From NCBI RefSeq assembly GCF_014635025.1, contig NZ_BMCE01000001.1, positions 806,001 to 870,000 of the forward strand: a stretch of DNA of 64,000 nucleotides, read 5' to 3'. This stretch comes from Fictibacillus barbaricus (GTDB taxonomy: Bacteria > Bacillota > Bacilli > Bacillales > Fictibacillaceae). Position numbers and translations under genes: made by a program. This document shows positions 16,979 to 24,283 of this stretch, piece after piece (position 1 is the first letter of the stretch; each line of letters opens with the position of its first letter). A model generated the notes under the pieces. The model did no database searches, was not told the DNA's origin, and saw only the letters and a program-made list of their open reading frames with translations.

Positions 16979-17302
16979 GTGGAGCGATTTACCGAAATGG
17001 TGATGGAGATTATTAAAAGTATCCCAAGCGGCAAGGTAATGTCTTATGGCCAGATCGCGCGAGTTGCCGGTAAGCCAAGAGGAGCGAGACAAGTAGTTCG
17101 TATCCTTCATGCTATGAGTAAAAAACATAAACTGCCATGGCATCGGGTAATCAATTCAAGGGGTGAGATCGGGATTCAGGATGAAGAACTATTTTTTACA
17201 CAAAAATCATTATTGGAAGGCGAAGGAGTGCAATTTAAAGGGAAAAGCACAATTGATATGGAAAAGTACAGATATCATCCAGATTGTGATGAGTATCTTT
17301 AA
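16979..17302 (+). CDS. Alkyltransferase-like protein (ATL)
   Basis: This 107-residue protein corresponds to the DNA-binding domain of O6-methylguanine-DNA methyltransferase. The helix-turn-helix SYGQIARVAGKPRGARQVVRIL includes the arginine finger (Arg37), here quoted only by its key parts. The active-site PCHRV motif reads PWHRV with Trp54 replacing the acceptor Cys. Such proteins cannot accept methyl groups. They bind O6-alkylguanine and recruit nucleotide excision repair. GTG 16979 is chosen because GGGGGAG (16966-16972) lies 6 nt upstream, whereas earlier ATGs fall in the ykpA terminator tail. Its uvrAB partners are in the same window (22-27 kb). Confidence 0.88.
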   Translation: MERFTEMVMEIIKSIPSGKVMSYGQIARVAGKPRGARQVVRILHAMSKKHKLPWHRVINSRGEIGIQDEELFFTQKSLLEGEGVQFKGKSTIDMEKYRYHPDCDEYL

Positions 17303-17329
17303 AAAAGTAGAACAGGGAGTCATTGATCT

Positions 17330-17818
17330 ATGAAGACTAGACCAATTCCAGTAATAAAAAAAGCAGAGTTAAAAGATAAAGAAACGATTAAAAATCTAAT
17401 GCAATTTTACTTTTACGATTTCTCAGAGTTTGTTGAAGCGTACGTTGGTAACGATGGTTTATTTGGTGTGTATTCTTATTTGGACAACTATTGGGAAGAA
17501 AAAGAGAGAATCCCTTATCTTATCGAGAAAGATGGAAAACTAGCAGGTTTTGTCTTAGTAAGAGAAGTCCAAGAGGAAAATAAGCTTTACTGGTCAATCT
17601 CTGAATTTTTTATAATGAAAAAATTTCGGCTTAGCGGGTTAGGTAAATATGCGGCACATCAAATTTTTGAAAGGCATAGAGGAAATTGGGAAGTATTTCA
17701 GATAGAAAAGAACAAGCCTGCTCAAGCTTTTTGGAGAAAAGTGATTAATGAATATACAGAAGGGCAGTTTGTGGAGCGGACAAAAGAGGGGAAAATCGTC
17801 CAAACGTTCTGCAGTTAA
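17330..17818 (+). CDS. GNAT-family N-acetyltransferase
   Basis: This 162-residue protein has the GNAT fold: LAGFVLVREV (strand 4), SISEFFIMKKFRLSGLGKYA (the R/Q-x-x-G-x-G/A acetyl-CoA loop appears as FRLSGLGKYA) and a C-terminal QAFWRKVINEYTEG where the conserved bulky residues of motif B lie. It should transfer an acetyl group from acetyl-CoA to an unknown amine. AGGGAGTC precedes ATG 17330. It lies 27 bp after the ATL gene and may be cotranscribed with it. A terminator follows. Confidence 0.83.
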   Translation: MKTRPIPVIKKAELKDKETIKNLMQFYFYDFSEFVEAYVGNDGLFGVYSYLDNYWEEKERIPYLIEKDGKLAGFVLVREVQEENKLYWSISEFFIMKKFRLSGLGKYAAHQIFERHRGNWEVFQIEKNKPAQAFWRKVINEYTEGQFVERTKEGKIVQTFCS

Positions 17819-17837
17819 AAGATAACTATTTTTAGAG

Positions 17838-17863
17838 CGATTCTTTGAGAAGAATCGTTTTTT
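17838..17863 (+). terminator. Terminator after the GNAT gene
   Basis: CGATTCTT (17838-17845) pairs with AAGAATCG (17850-17857), followed by seven T. Confidence 0.85.
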
Positions 17864-17988
17864 TATTTCTTAATAGAACTTTGGCAGTTTGACTTTTTTT
17901 CATTAGGACAAAATAGGATAGGAGCTCATATGGATATGTTTATGGTTTCTTAATAACGGTAGTTTTTCATTCAAGAGAGGATGTACAT

Positions 17989-19362
17989 ATGTTTAGGATG
18001 AATCTGCTTGATAATTATTTAAAGAAATATACGAGGATGTCAGAGCGGGAATTATCTCATACGGTTCAATCGAATATGTGGTTTACACCCGTCCTCTATG
18101 TCCTTTTTTCTTCTTTATTAGTCATTGCTACATTAACATCTGATCTTAAATATGATTTAGGAAATCAAATGAGACCTTTTTTTGCAGTGGATTATGATCT
18201 TACTCGGGATTTGGTAGGCACGCTGACAGCTGCCATTTTGACATTGACTACCTTTACATTTAACTTGATTCTGGTTGTTTTCACAACATTCTCGGGACAG
18301 TTTTCCCCGCGCATGCTGAAAAATTTTATTGCGAGTAAATCAACACAGCGAGTGCTAGGGATATTTACATCCAGTTTTATCTATATGTTATTAAGTTTTC
18401 TATTTTTGAATAAAAGACTCGCAGAATATTATTTTGCTGTACCTGTATTAGCTGCTTTGATTGCTGCATTATCAATGGGAACGTTTATCTTTTTTATTAA
18501 CCATGCCGTCGCTTGGCTGCAAGTGAATCAGATGACATATGACATGAAAAATGAAGCTTTATCCATTATGAAAAGTACATTGGAGGAAGAAGTCGATCCT
18601 TATAAAGTAAACGATTTAAGCACCCTGAATAGTAAAATATGCAAAGAGAAGGGTTTTACGATTACAGCTGGTAAATCAGGCTTCATTCAACTGGTGGATT
18701 TTATTTCTATTATTAATGAGGCTGAACGAGATGATATTGTTATCCAGCTGGAGTATACGATCGGAAGTTATGTGTTTGCTTCAACACCATTCATCACCTA
18801 TTGGAAAAAAGGTGAGAATGAAGTAGATGAACATAAATATCTGACACTCATAAGTATTGGAAGAAGGCAGACGGAAGTTCAAGATATTGAATTTAGTATA
18901 AATAAGCTGGTGGAAGTTGCGATAAGATCTCTCGGAAATTATGATCCTAAAACTGCGACAAACGCCATCTATCAACTTGGAGAAGTACTTGCTTCTATTT
19001 CACGGGGATCGATATTTTCGAAGTATTTAGTGGATAAAAACAATAATTTGCGTGTGATTTTACAAGAGAGAGACTTTAATCATTATTTATATAATGCATT
19101 TGGTTCTATTAGGCACTACGCAAAAGATAATGTAATTGTGTGTACTGAATTACTGAAAGTACTGGATCTGATGGCAAAATCTCTTAATAAGCGTGATTAT
19201 AATGCTGTTTGGGAATTTGGGGTGTTCACTGCAAGCGGATTTGAAAATCTTTTCTTATTTGCTTTAGACTATCAGCAATTTTACCGAGCTCTGCAAAATC
19301 TGGCAGTAACGACAAAACATGAAAAAGAATATGAAGAGTTCTTAGAAAGAAGCAAAAAGTGA
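17989..19362 (+). CDS. DUF2254 membrane protein
   Basis: This 457-residue protein has four hydrophobic helices in its first half (about 32-52, 78-100, 122-142, 150-172) and a long cytoplasmic second half. Motifs such as LTLTTFTFNLILVVFTTFSG followed by QFSPRMLKNF and TQRVLGIFTSSFIYML are characteristic of DUF2254, a family with no settled function. GAGAGGATG precedes ATG 17989. It is monocistronic with its own terminator, into whose T tail a mobile element has inserted (see 19426-19658). No regulatory site was recognised. Confidence 0.82.
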   Translation: MFRMNLLDNYLKKYTRMSERELSHTVQSNMWFTPVLYVLFSSLLVIATLTSDLKYDLGNQMRPFFAVDYDLTRDLVGTLTAAILTLTTFTFNLILVVFTTFSGQFSPRMLKNFIASKSTQRVLGIFTSSFIYMLLSFLFLNKRLAEYYFAVPVLAALIAALSMGTFIFFINHAVAWLQVNQMTYDMKNEALSIMKSTLEEEVDPYKVNDLSTLNSKICKEKGFTITAGKSGFIQLVDFISIINEAERDDIVIQLEYTIGSYVFASTPFITYWKKGENEVDEHKYLTLISIGRRQTEVQDIEFSINKLVEVAIRSLGNYDPKTATNAIYQLGEVLASISRGSIFSKYLVDKNNNLRVILQERDFNHYLYNAFGSIRHYAKDNVIVCTELLKVLDLMAKSLNKRDYNAVWEFGVFTASGFENLFLFALDYQQFYRALQNLAVTTKHEKEYEEFLERSKK

Positions 19363-19391
19363 GTAGATCCTGAATCTTCTTAAGACATGTT

Positions 19392-19420
19392 AAGCCCGGA
19401 ATGATATCCGGGCTTTTTTA
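19392..19420 (+). terminator. Terminator after the DUF2254 gene
   Basis: AAGCCCGGA (19392-19400) pairs perfectly with TCCGGGCTT (19407-19415), then T run. The target duplication of the neighbouring MITE starts inside the tail (19418). Confidence 0.87.
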
Positions 19421-19425
19421 TTTTA

Positions 19426-19658
19426 GGCTGTTTTCGTAAACTTTGTTGCTATCTAACCAAATGAAAGGATTGGTTGATTTCCGCTTCAGGATGCTCGCTT
19501 TCCGCGGGGCGTGCGGTGAGCCTCCTCGGCTATTTAAGCCTGTGGGGTCTCACCTGTCCCGCTGCTCCCGCAGGAGTCTCGCACCTTACGCTCTAATCAA
19601 CTTTCATCGAATTGTTTTACAAATCCTATACATAACAACAATCTTTTAGAAAATAGCC
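19426..19658. mobile_element. MITE-like element, 233 bp, with 28-bp terminal inverted repeats and 8-bp target duplication
   Basis: The left end starts GGCTGTTTTCGTAAACTTTG. The reverse complement of the right end starts GGCTATTTTCTAAAAGATTG. The two ends agree at 21 of the first 28 positions. TTATTTTA occurs directly on both sides (19418-19425 and 19659-19666), a perfect 8-bp target duplication. The interior is GC-richer than its surroundings (CCGCGGGGCGTGCGG, CCCGCTGCTCCCGCAGG) and codes for nothing convincing. From memory, this type of interior is widely dispersed between genes in Bacillaceae. The element lies in the terminator tail of the DUF2254 gene and its right duplication includes the kinase stop codon. 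It would need a transposase from elsewhere. Confidence 0.87.
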
Positions 19659-19663
19659 TTATT

Positions 19664-20458
19664 TTAAATACGTTTTAATGCTTTTTGAGCCTCAGAAGAG
19701 GAATGAAAAGGCTCGTCCAGCTGAAGCATTTTACGAAGAACGGATGTAAGGGACTGTGAGATATCTAGCTCTTCTTCCCAGCTTTTTTCCTTCTTAGTCT
19801 GAGGTACATAAGAAGAGTAAAGAAGAAACAGTGCAAAATGACCAAGAGCAAACAGATCGCTTTTAACCGTGACTGCCCGCATTCGGAGTTTCTCAGGATG
19901 ATCATCTGGATCTTGAATTTCTTTGTCTGACAAATAACAGGCAAGACCTAAATCGATAACGATAAGTTTTCCATCCCGTTGAATGATATTCGGAATGCGA
20001 AGGTCACGGTGTATTATTCCTTTTTGGTGGAAGCATTCAATTATATTTAATAGCTCTAGCAATAATCCTATCGTTTCTTTTTCACTATATGTGTGGTGGT
20101 CACGAAAAATCAGATCTTCAAAGGTATTTCCCCTTATCCATTCCATAGCGATAAAGAAGCCTTGTTCATTTTGAAAGGCGTCCAGCAGCTTTGGAACTTG
20201 TAGATGCTGTAATGCTTTCAGAATCTGAGACTCTCTTTGAAAAGACCGAAGACCGCTTTCTGTTTTTGCTTTAGTATTCCTGAGCTGTTTTAAGACAATT
20301 ATCTCATGTGTATATATATCAAGTGCTAAATAAGTAATCCCGTAACTCCCCATTCCTAACACTTCTTTGATGCGATAGCGCTCATGAATGTGGAGGCCGG
20401 ATTTAAAGGGTCTGTCAAATAACGTCCTTTGCAGACCTTTCCAAAGTTCAGTTACCAT
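19664..20458 (-). CDS. Hanks-type Ser/Thr protein kinase
   Basis: This 264-residue soluble kinase has a glycine loop GMGSYG (35-40), ATP-anchoring Lys57 (IVLKQL), helix-C Glu in QRESQIL (about 76), catalytic loop HRDLRIPN (His150, Asp152, Asn157) and metal-binding Asp169 in IDLGLA (DLG in place of DFG). All catalytic residues are present. There is no membrane helix or PASTA domain, unlike PrkC. The C-terminal lobe is short. It follows a Ser/Lys/Tyr-rich mini-protein gene by 22 bp on the same strand, suggesting one transcript. The stop codon is part of the target duplication of the adjacent MITE. The substrate is unknown. Confidence 0.88.
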   Translation of the reverse strand: MVTELWKGLQRTLFDRPFKSGLHIHERYRIKEVLGMGSYGITYLALDIYTHEIIVLKQLRNTKAKTESGLRSFQRESQILKALQHLQVPKLLDAFQNEQGFFIAMEWIRGNTFEDLIFRDHHTYSEKETIGLLLELLNIIECFHQKGIIHRDLRIPNIIQRDGKLIVIDLGLACYLSDKEIQDPDDHPEKLRMRAVTVKSDLFALGHFALFLLYSSYVPQTKKEKSWEEELDISQSLTSVLRKMLQLDEPFHSSSEAQKALKRI

Positions 20459-20480
20459 CGTATTCGTTTATTAGTTTAGA

Positions 20481-20666
20481 TCAGCTGCTAAAGAAGCTGC
20501 TTCTCTTTTTCTTCTTATAATGCTTGTGTCCATATCCGCCATAATGCTTCTTGCCAAAGTCACTGCTGCTGTATTTCTTATGACTTTTCTTATATTTGTA
20601 TCCAGAGCTGCTGTATTTTTTATAGCTGCTGTGTCCCAATAATGATTTTAATAGTTTCTTTAACAT
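20481..20666 (-). CDS. Small Ser/Lys/Tyr/His-rich basic protein, possible coat-type protein or kinase substrate
   Basis: This 61-residue protein is made of repeats such as YKKYSSS and HKKYSSS and a GGYGHKHYKKKKR run. About two thirds of it is Lys, Ser, Tyr, His or Gly. A good ribosome site (AAAGGAG) precedes its ATG. The composition recalls Bacillus spore coat proteins of the CotG kind, which are phosphorylated, but no family assignment is possible. It is the first gene of a likely two-gene unit with the kinase, so it could be the kinase substrate (inference). Low-complexity sequence means homology by composition is weak. Confidence 0.72.
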   Translation of the reverse strand: MLKKLLKSLLGHSSYKKYSSSGYKYKKSHKKYSSSDFGKKHYGGYGHKHYKKKKRSSFFSS

Positions 20667-20779
20667 AAATGATCATCTCCTTTAAAGATACTTGTTAATG
20701 ATATTCGAACTTTTTAAGCAATATCCTACTGTACGTACTTTTAAACAGAAAGTTTCATCGGGGATGGGAAATGGGGTCT

Positions 20780-20815
20780 GGGAAATGGGGTCTGACCCCC
20801 AACAATTTATTTCCC
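20780..20815. repeat. Family A palindromic repeat, copy 1
   Basis: This 36-bp element has nested inverted repeats: outer GGGAAAT / ATTTCCC and inner GGGGTC / GACCCC. A partial duplicate of its first 15 bp lies directly upstream (20766-20780). It is the same as the element at 22109-22144 apart from two or so bases. It lies upstream of csbA. Confidence 0.85.
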
Positions 20816-20876
20816 TCAACAATTTCCTTGTTTTTGTCTAGAGAGTTTTGTTAAATTTAAAGAGGTATATATGAAC

Positions 20877-20903
20877 GTTTAAAGAAGCTGTGTTTTTGGA
20901 TGT
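20877..20903 (+). promoter_or_regulatory. Possible SigB-type promoter of csbA
   Basis: GTTTAA (20877-20882) and GGATGT (20898-20903), 15 bp apart, weakly resemble the SigB elements GTTTAA and GGGTAT. csbA is SigB-dependent in B. subtilis, which is the main reason for noting it. Confidence 0.35.
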
Positions 20904-20927
20904 TCAAGGAGAGGGGTCAATTGTTTC

Positions 20928-21158
20928 ATGTTGGAGTACGTTTTTGCAGCACTGTTGCCTGTGTTTTTACAGCTGCTTTTTAATAGGGTGTTATTTACAA
21001 AGTATTTACCGTTAGGAATGACAATCATCATTCTAATTTTTGGTTTTGATGGGTTGAATCAACCGCTGCCTCTCCAAATCGTTGCTTTAATCTTTACGAT
21101 CATAGGCTTCTTTCTTGGACTTAAAATTTATAATAAACAAAAACGAAAAGTTAAATAA
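20928..21158 (+). CDS. csbA: CsbA-like small membrane protein
   Basis: This 76-residue protein has two or three hydrophobic helices (about 3-22, 28-45, 48-68) and a basic tail KIYNKQKRKVK. Length, topology and position just before uvrBA match B. subtilis CsbA, a SigB-controlled general-stress membrane protein of unknown role. Residue-level similarity is modest, so the name relies on synteny. AAGGAGAGGGG (20907-20917) precedes ATG 20928. Unlike in B. subtilis, a converging tauE-type gene separates it from uvrB, and a shared terminator lies between. Confidence 0.65.
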   Translation: MLEYVFAALLPVFLQLLFNRVLFTKYLPLGMTIIILIFGFDGLNQPLPLQIVALIFTIIGFFLGLKIYNKQKRKVK

Positions 21159-21196
21159 AAAAAGACGTCACCTTTAAGAGGTTGACGTCTTTCTTT
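21157..21196. terminator. Bidirectional terminator between csbA and the TauE gene
   Basis: AAAGACGTCA (21161-21170) pairs with TGACGTCTTT (21183-21192), with A run on the left and T run on the right. The TauE stop codon lies in the loop region. Confidence 0.82.
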
Positions 21197-22043
21197 TGGT
21201 ATAAGTAATCGTTTCTTTTAGGAAGAGTATGAGCATCGTTAGCACATAAAGGGTAATAACACCTAATCCTGCTTTATCGAAGTTAAAGAGTTTTAGAACA
21301 ACAGAACTTAAGATGGTGATATAAAGCGCTCCTAAATATTTTTGAATCTGTTCATTTGAATAGATCGTAGTAAGTTTTGCGCCAAGCTGAGTACCAACTA
21401 AAGCACCTAGTATTAATAAGATGCCAAGCTTGTAATCAAGTTGCACTGATGAAGCATAGGTTAAAAATCCTGCCGTCACTATTAAGAAGACGCTGACTAA
21501 GCTTGTACCAACAGCTTTTCGAGAAGGGAATTTCATTAAAGAGATGAGCATAGGTACCATAACAAACCCTCCACCAACTCCTAGTGTGGTAGAAATGAAT
21601 CCGCCTGTAAATCCAATAAAGATCGCTTTGATCCAGGAAAAATGAATCCCATTAGAAGACTCTGTCTTTTTATTGTGTTTTGTTTGCTTATAAAGCAGGG
21701 AAAGGGCAAAGTAGGCAAGAAGCAAAATATAGAATACAGGAATGATTGTATCGTCATACCCTTTTTCAAGCCATACAACAAGCGGATGAGCTACCTGGGT
21801 AGCTACTATGCCGACTGAGCCCAAAACAGCAGCTGTTTTCCAAATAATATTTTTATATCTTAAATGCGCAGCAACGCCTGATACGCTCGTTCCGATTGAA
21901 TACATCAGACTAATGCCAATCGCTGATAATGGTGGTAAGCCGAATAAGATAAGAACCGGAGTTAGGATGAATCCTCCGCCGATTCCGAAGATTCCTGAAA
22001 AAATCCCGATGGACAAACCAAGTAATATATAGAAAAACTCCAT
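21174..22043 (-). CDS. TauE/SafE-family sulfite/anion exporter
   Basis: This 289-residue membrane protein has about eight helices in two similar halves, each with the family glycine-rich motif: GIFSGIFGIGGGFILTPVLI near the start and GFTGGFISTTLGVGGGFVMVP in the middle (key parts GIGGG and GVGGG). The family (DUF81) exports sulfite, sulfoacetate or related anions. The start at 22043 gives MEFFYILLGL with AAAGGAG about 10 nt upstream. The 29-residue longer frame, up to 22130, reads through the family A repeat and is rejected. It is convergent with csbA. Substrate unknown. Confidence 0.87.
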   Translation of the reverse strand: MEFFYILLGLSIGIFSGIFGIGGGFILTPVLILFGLPPLSAIGISLMYSIGTSVSGVAAHLRYKNIIWKTAAVLGSVGIVATQVAHPLVVWLEKGYDDTIIPVFYILLLAYFALSLLYKQTKHNKKTESSNGIHFSWIKAIFIGFTGGFISTTLGVGGGFVMVPMLISLMKFPSRKAVGTSLVSVFLIVTAGFLTYASSVQLDYKLGILLILGALVGTQLGAKLTTIYSNEQIQKYLGALYITILSSVVLKLFNFDKAGLGVITLYVLTMLILFLKETITYTKRKTSTS

Positions 22044-22108
22044 TCGAAAAAAACTCCTTTTGGGGACACACCTACTACAATTTTCCCGCACCCATTGGTA
22101 TTGCTTGC

Positions 22109-22144
22109 GGGAAATGGGGTCAGACCCCAAACAATTTATTTCCC
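22109..22144. repeat. Family A palindromic repeat, copy 2
   Basis: The same 36-bp nested palindrome as at 20780-20815 (outer GGGAAAT / ATTTCCC, inner GGGGTC / GACCCC). It lies between the divergent TauE gene and uvrB. The two copies flank csbA-tauE in direct orientation, 1.3 kb apart. Confidence 0.85.
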
Positions 22145-22197
22145 AACAAGCGCCTGTCCATTAGTATAACACTTTAGTTTCTTTCCAGAAACTTCTG

Positions 22198-22211
22198 CGA
22201 ATATTTGTTCG
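22198..22211 (+). promoter_or_regulatory. LexA (DinR) box upstream of uvrB
   Basis: CGAATATTTGTTCG matches the Bacillus LexA consensus CGAACRNRYGTTYG at 12 of 14 positions. A -10 TATAAT follows at 22243-22248. uvrBA is an SOS operon in B. subtilis, so this is probably its operator. Confidence 0.72.
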
Positions 22212-22285
22212 TAATTATTAGGTTTTTGGATAGGGGCTGTGCTATAATTTGAGTAACCAGAATTTAGGAACGGAGGTTCGGTTTT

Positions 22286-24277
22286 GTGAGTCAAAGTCAA
22301 ATGTTCGAAATCAAATCAAACTATCAGCCCCAAGGGGATCAGCCCGCAGCGATCAAACACCTTGTGGAAAATATTAACGCAGGGAAAAAGAGTATGACCC
22401 TCCTTGGTGCGACCGGAACAGGGAAGACGTTTACGGTTTCCAACGTTATTCAGGAAGTAAACAAACCGACTCTTGTTATTGCACATAACAAAACACTAGC
22501 CGGCCAGCTTTATAGTGAACTAAAAGATTTCTTCCCGAACAATGCAGTAGAATACTTTGTATCCTATTACGACTATTATCAGCCGGAAGCTTACATCGCT
22601 CATTCAGATACGTATATCGAAAAAGATGCAAGCATCAACGATGAGATCGATAAACTTCGCCACTCAGCAACGTCGGCTCTTTTTGAAAGAAAAGACGTTA
22701 TTATTGTGGCCAGTGTGTCGTGTATTTATGGTCTAGGTTCTCCAGAAGAATATAAAGACATGGTGATTTCCTTAAGAGAAGGAATGGAAAAAGACCGCGA
22801 CCAGTTACTGCGTGATCTTGTAGATATCCAATACAACCGTAATGACATTAACTTTACACGTGGTACGTTCCGTGTTAGAGGAGATGTTGTTGAGATTTTT
22901 CCAGCCTCACGGGATGAACATTGTTTGCGTGTGGAGTTTTTTGGTGATGAGATTGACCGAATTACAGAAGTAGACGCTCTAACTGGTGAGATACTAGGTG
23001 AACGAAATCATGTTGCCATTTTCCCGGCATCCCACTTCGTTACTCGTGAAGAGAAAATGAAGCTGGCGATCAAACGGATCGAAGCTGAACTTGAGGAACG
23101 GCTAAAAGAGTTTAACGAAGCTGGCAAACTATTAGAAGCACAAAGACTTGAACAGCGTACAAGATACGATCTTGAGATGATGGCTGAAATGGGCTTTTGC
23201 TCAGGGATCGAGAACTATTCTGTTCATCTGACACTAAGACCATTAGGATCGACACCATACACTTTGCTAGACTATTTTCCAGACGATTCATTAATCGTAA
23301 TCGATGAGTCGCATGTTACACTTCCTCAGATTCGTGGAATGTTTAATGGAGACCAGGCGAGAAAGAGTGTTCTTGTAGATCATGGATTCCGTCTGCCTTC
23401 AGCAAAAGATAACCGTCCGCTTACATTTGAGGAATTTGAGAGATATACAAAGTTCCAGCATATCTATGTTTCTGCAACACCAGGTCCTTATGAGCTCGAA
23501 CATGCACCAGAGCCTGTTGAGCAGATCATTCGTCCTACAGGATTACTTGACCCTACACTGGAAGTCCGTCCGATTAAAGGCCAGATTGATGACTTGCTTG
23601 GTGAGATAAACGAGCGAATTGCCCGCAACGAAAGAGTGCTCGTCACAACGTTAACGAAAAAAATGTCTGAAGATCTAACAGACTATTTTGTAGAACTAGG
23701 TGTCAAAGTTCGTTATCTGCACTCGGAAATCAAGACGCTTGAGCGAATCCAGATCATTCGTGACCTTCGCCTTGGTGTGTTTGATGTTCTAGTGGGGATA
23801 AACTTGCTCCGAGAAGGACTCGACATCCCGGAAGTTTCACTTGTCGCTATTTTAGATGCAGACAAAGAGGGCTTCCTTCGCTCAGAACGATCACTCATTC
23901 AGACGATCGGACGTGCTGCTCGTAATGCGAATGGTCACGTTATTATGTATGGTGATAAAATTACAAAATCAATGCAGATTGCGATTGATGAGACGCAGCG
24001 CCGGCGTCAAAAACAGATGGAACATAATGAAAAACACGGCATCACACCGACAACGATCAAAAAAGAAGTACGTGATGTTATCCGTGCTACACAAGCTGCT
24101 GAAGACACAGCAACTTATACAGATACAAAAGCTCCTAAGCAAAAAATGAGCAAAAAGGATCGCGAAGCTTTTATCCAGCGTATGGAAAAAGAAATGAAAG
24201 ATGCAGCCAAGAATCTTCAGTTCGAACGAGCAGCAGAGCTTCGTGACCTCATTCTTGAGTTAAAAGCGGAAGGATGA
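22286..24277 (+). CDS. uvrB: Excinuclease ABC subunit B
   Basis: This 663-residue DNA helicase-like protein of nucleotide excision repair receives damaged DNA from UvrA and positions UvrC. Walker A is GATGTGKT (41-48). The beta-hairpin region [20 protein letters not shown] (Tyr-rich) follows, then helicase motifs [14 protein letters not shown] and QTIGRAARN, and a C-terminal UVR domain ([17 protein letters not shown]). Length is normal. GTG 22286 follows GGAGG by 9 nt. The stop codon is 6 nt before the preferred uvrA start, so the pair is one operon. SOS control is suggested by the upstream LexA-type box. Confidence 0.97.
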   Translation: MSQSQMFEIKSNYQPQGDQPAAIKHLVENINAGKKSMTLLGATGTGKTFTVSNVIQEVNKPTLVIAHNKTLAGQLYSELKDFFPNNAVEYFVSYYDYYQPEAYIAHSDTYIEKDASINDEIDKLRHSATSALFERKDVIIVASVSCIYGLGSPEEYKDMVISLREGMEKDRDQLLRDLVDIQYNRNDINFTRGTFRVRGDVVEIFPASRDEHCLRVEFFGDEIDRITEVDALTGEILGERNHVAIFPASHFVTREEKMKLAIKRIEAELEERLKEFNEAGKLLEAQRLEQRTRYDLEMMAEMGFCSGIENYSVHLTLRPLGSTPYTLLDYFPDDSLIVIDESHVTLPQIRGMFNGDQARKSVLVDHGFRLPSAKDNRPLTFEEFERYTKFQHIYVSATPGPYELEHAPEPVEQIIRPTGLLDPTLEVRPIKGQIDDLLGEINERIARNERVLVTTLTKKMSEDLTDYFVELGVKVRYLHSEIKTLERIQIIRDLRLGVFDVLVGINLLREGLDIPEVSLVAILDADKEGFLRSERSLIQTIGRAARNANGHVIMYGDKITKSMQIAIDETQRRRQKQMEHNEKHGITPTTIKKEVRDVIRATQAAEDTATYTDTKAPKQKMSKKDREAFIQRMEKEMKDAAKNLQFERAAELRDLILELKAEG

Positions 24278-24283
24278 TTGCAG

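Noticed and set aside
19443-19649. A 68-codon ORF
   Set aside because: It lies entirely within the MITE and has no ribosome site or protein-like composition.
22044-22130. 29-residue N-terminal extension of the TauE-type exporter
   Set aside because: It reads through a family A repeat, and a good ribosome site supports the internal ATG at 22043.
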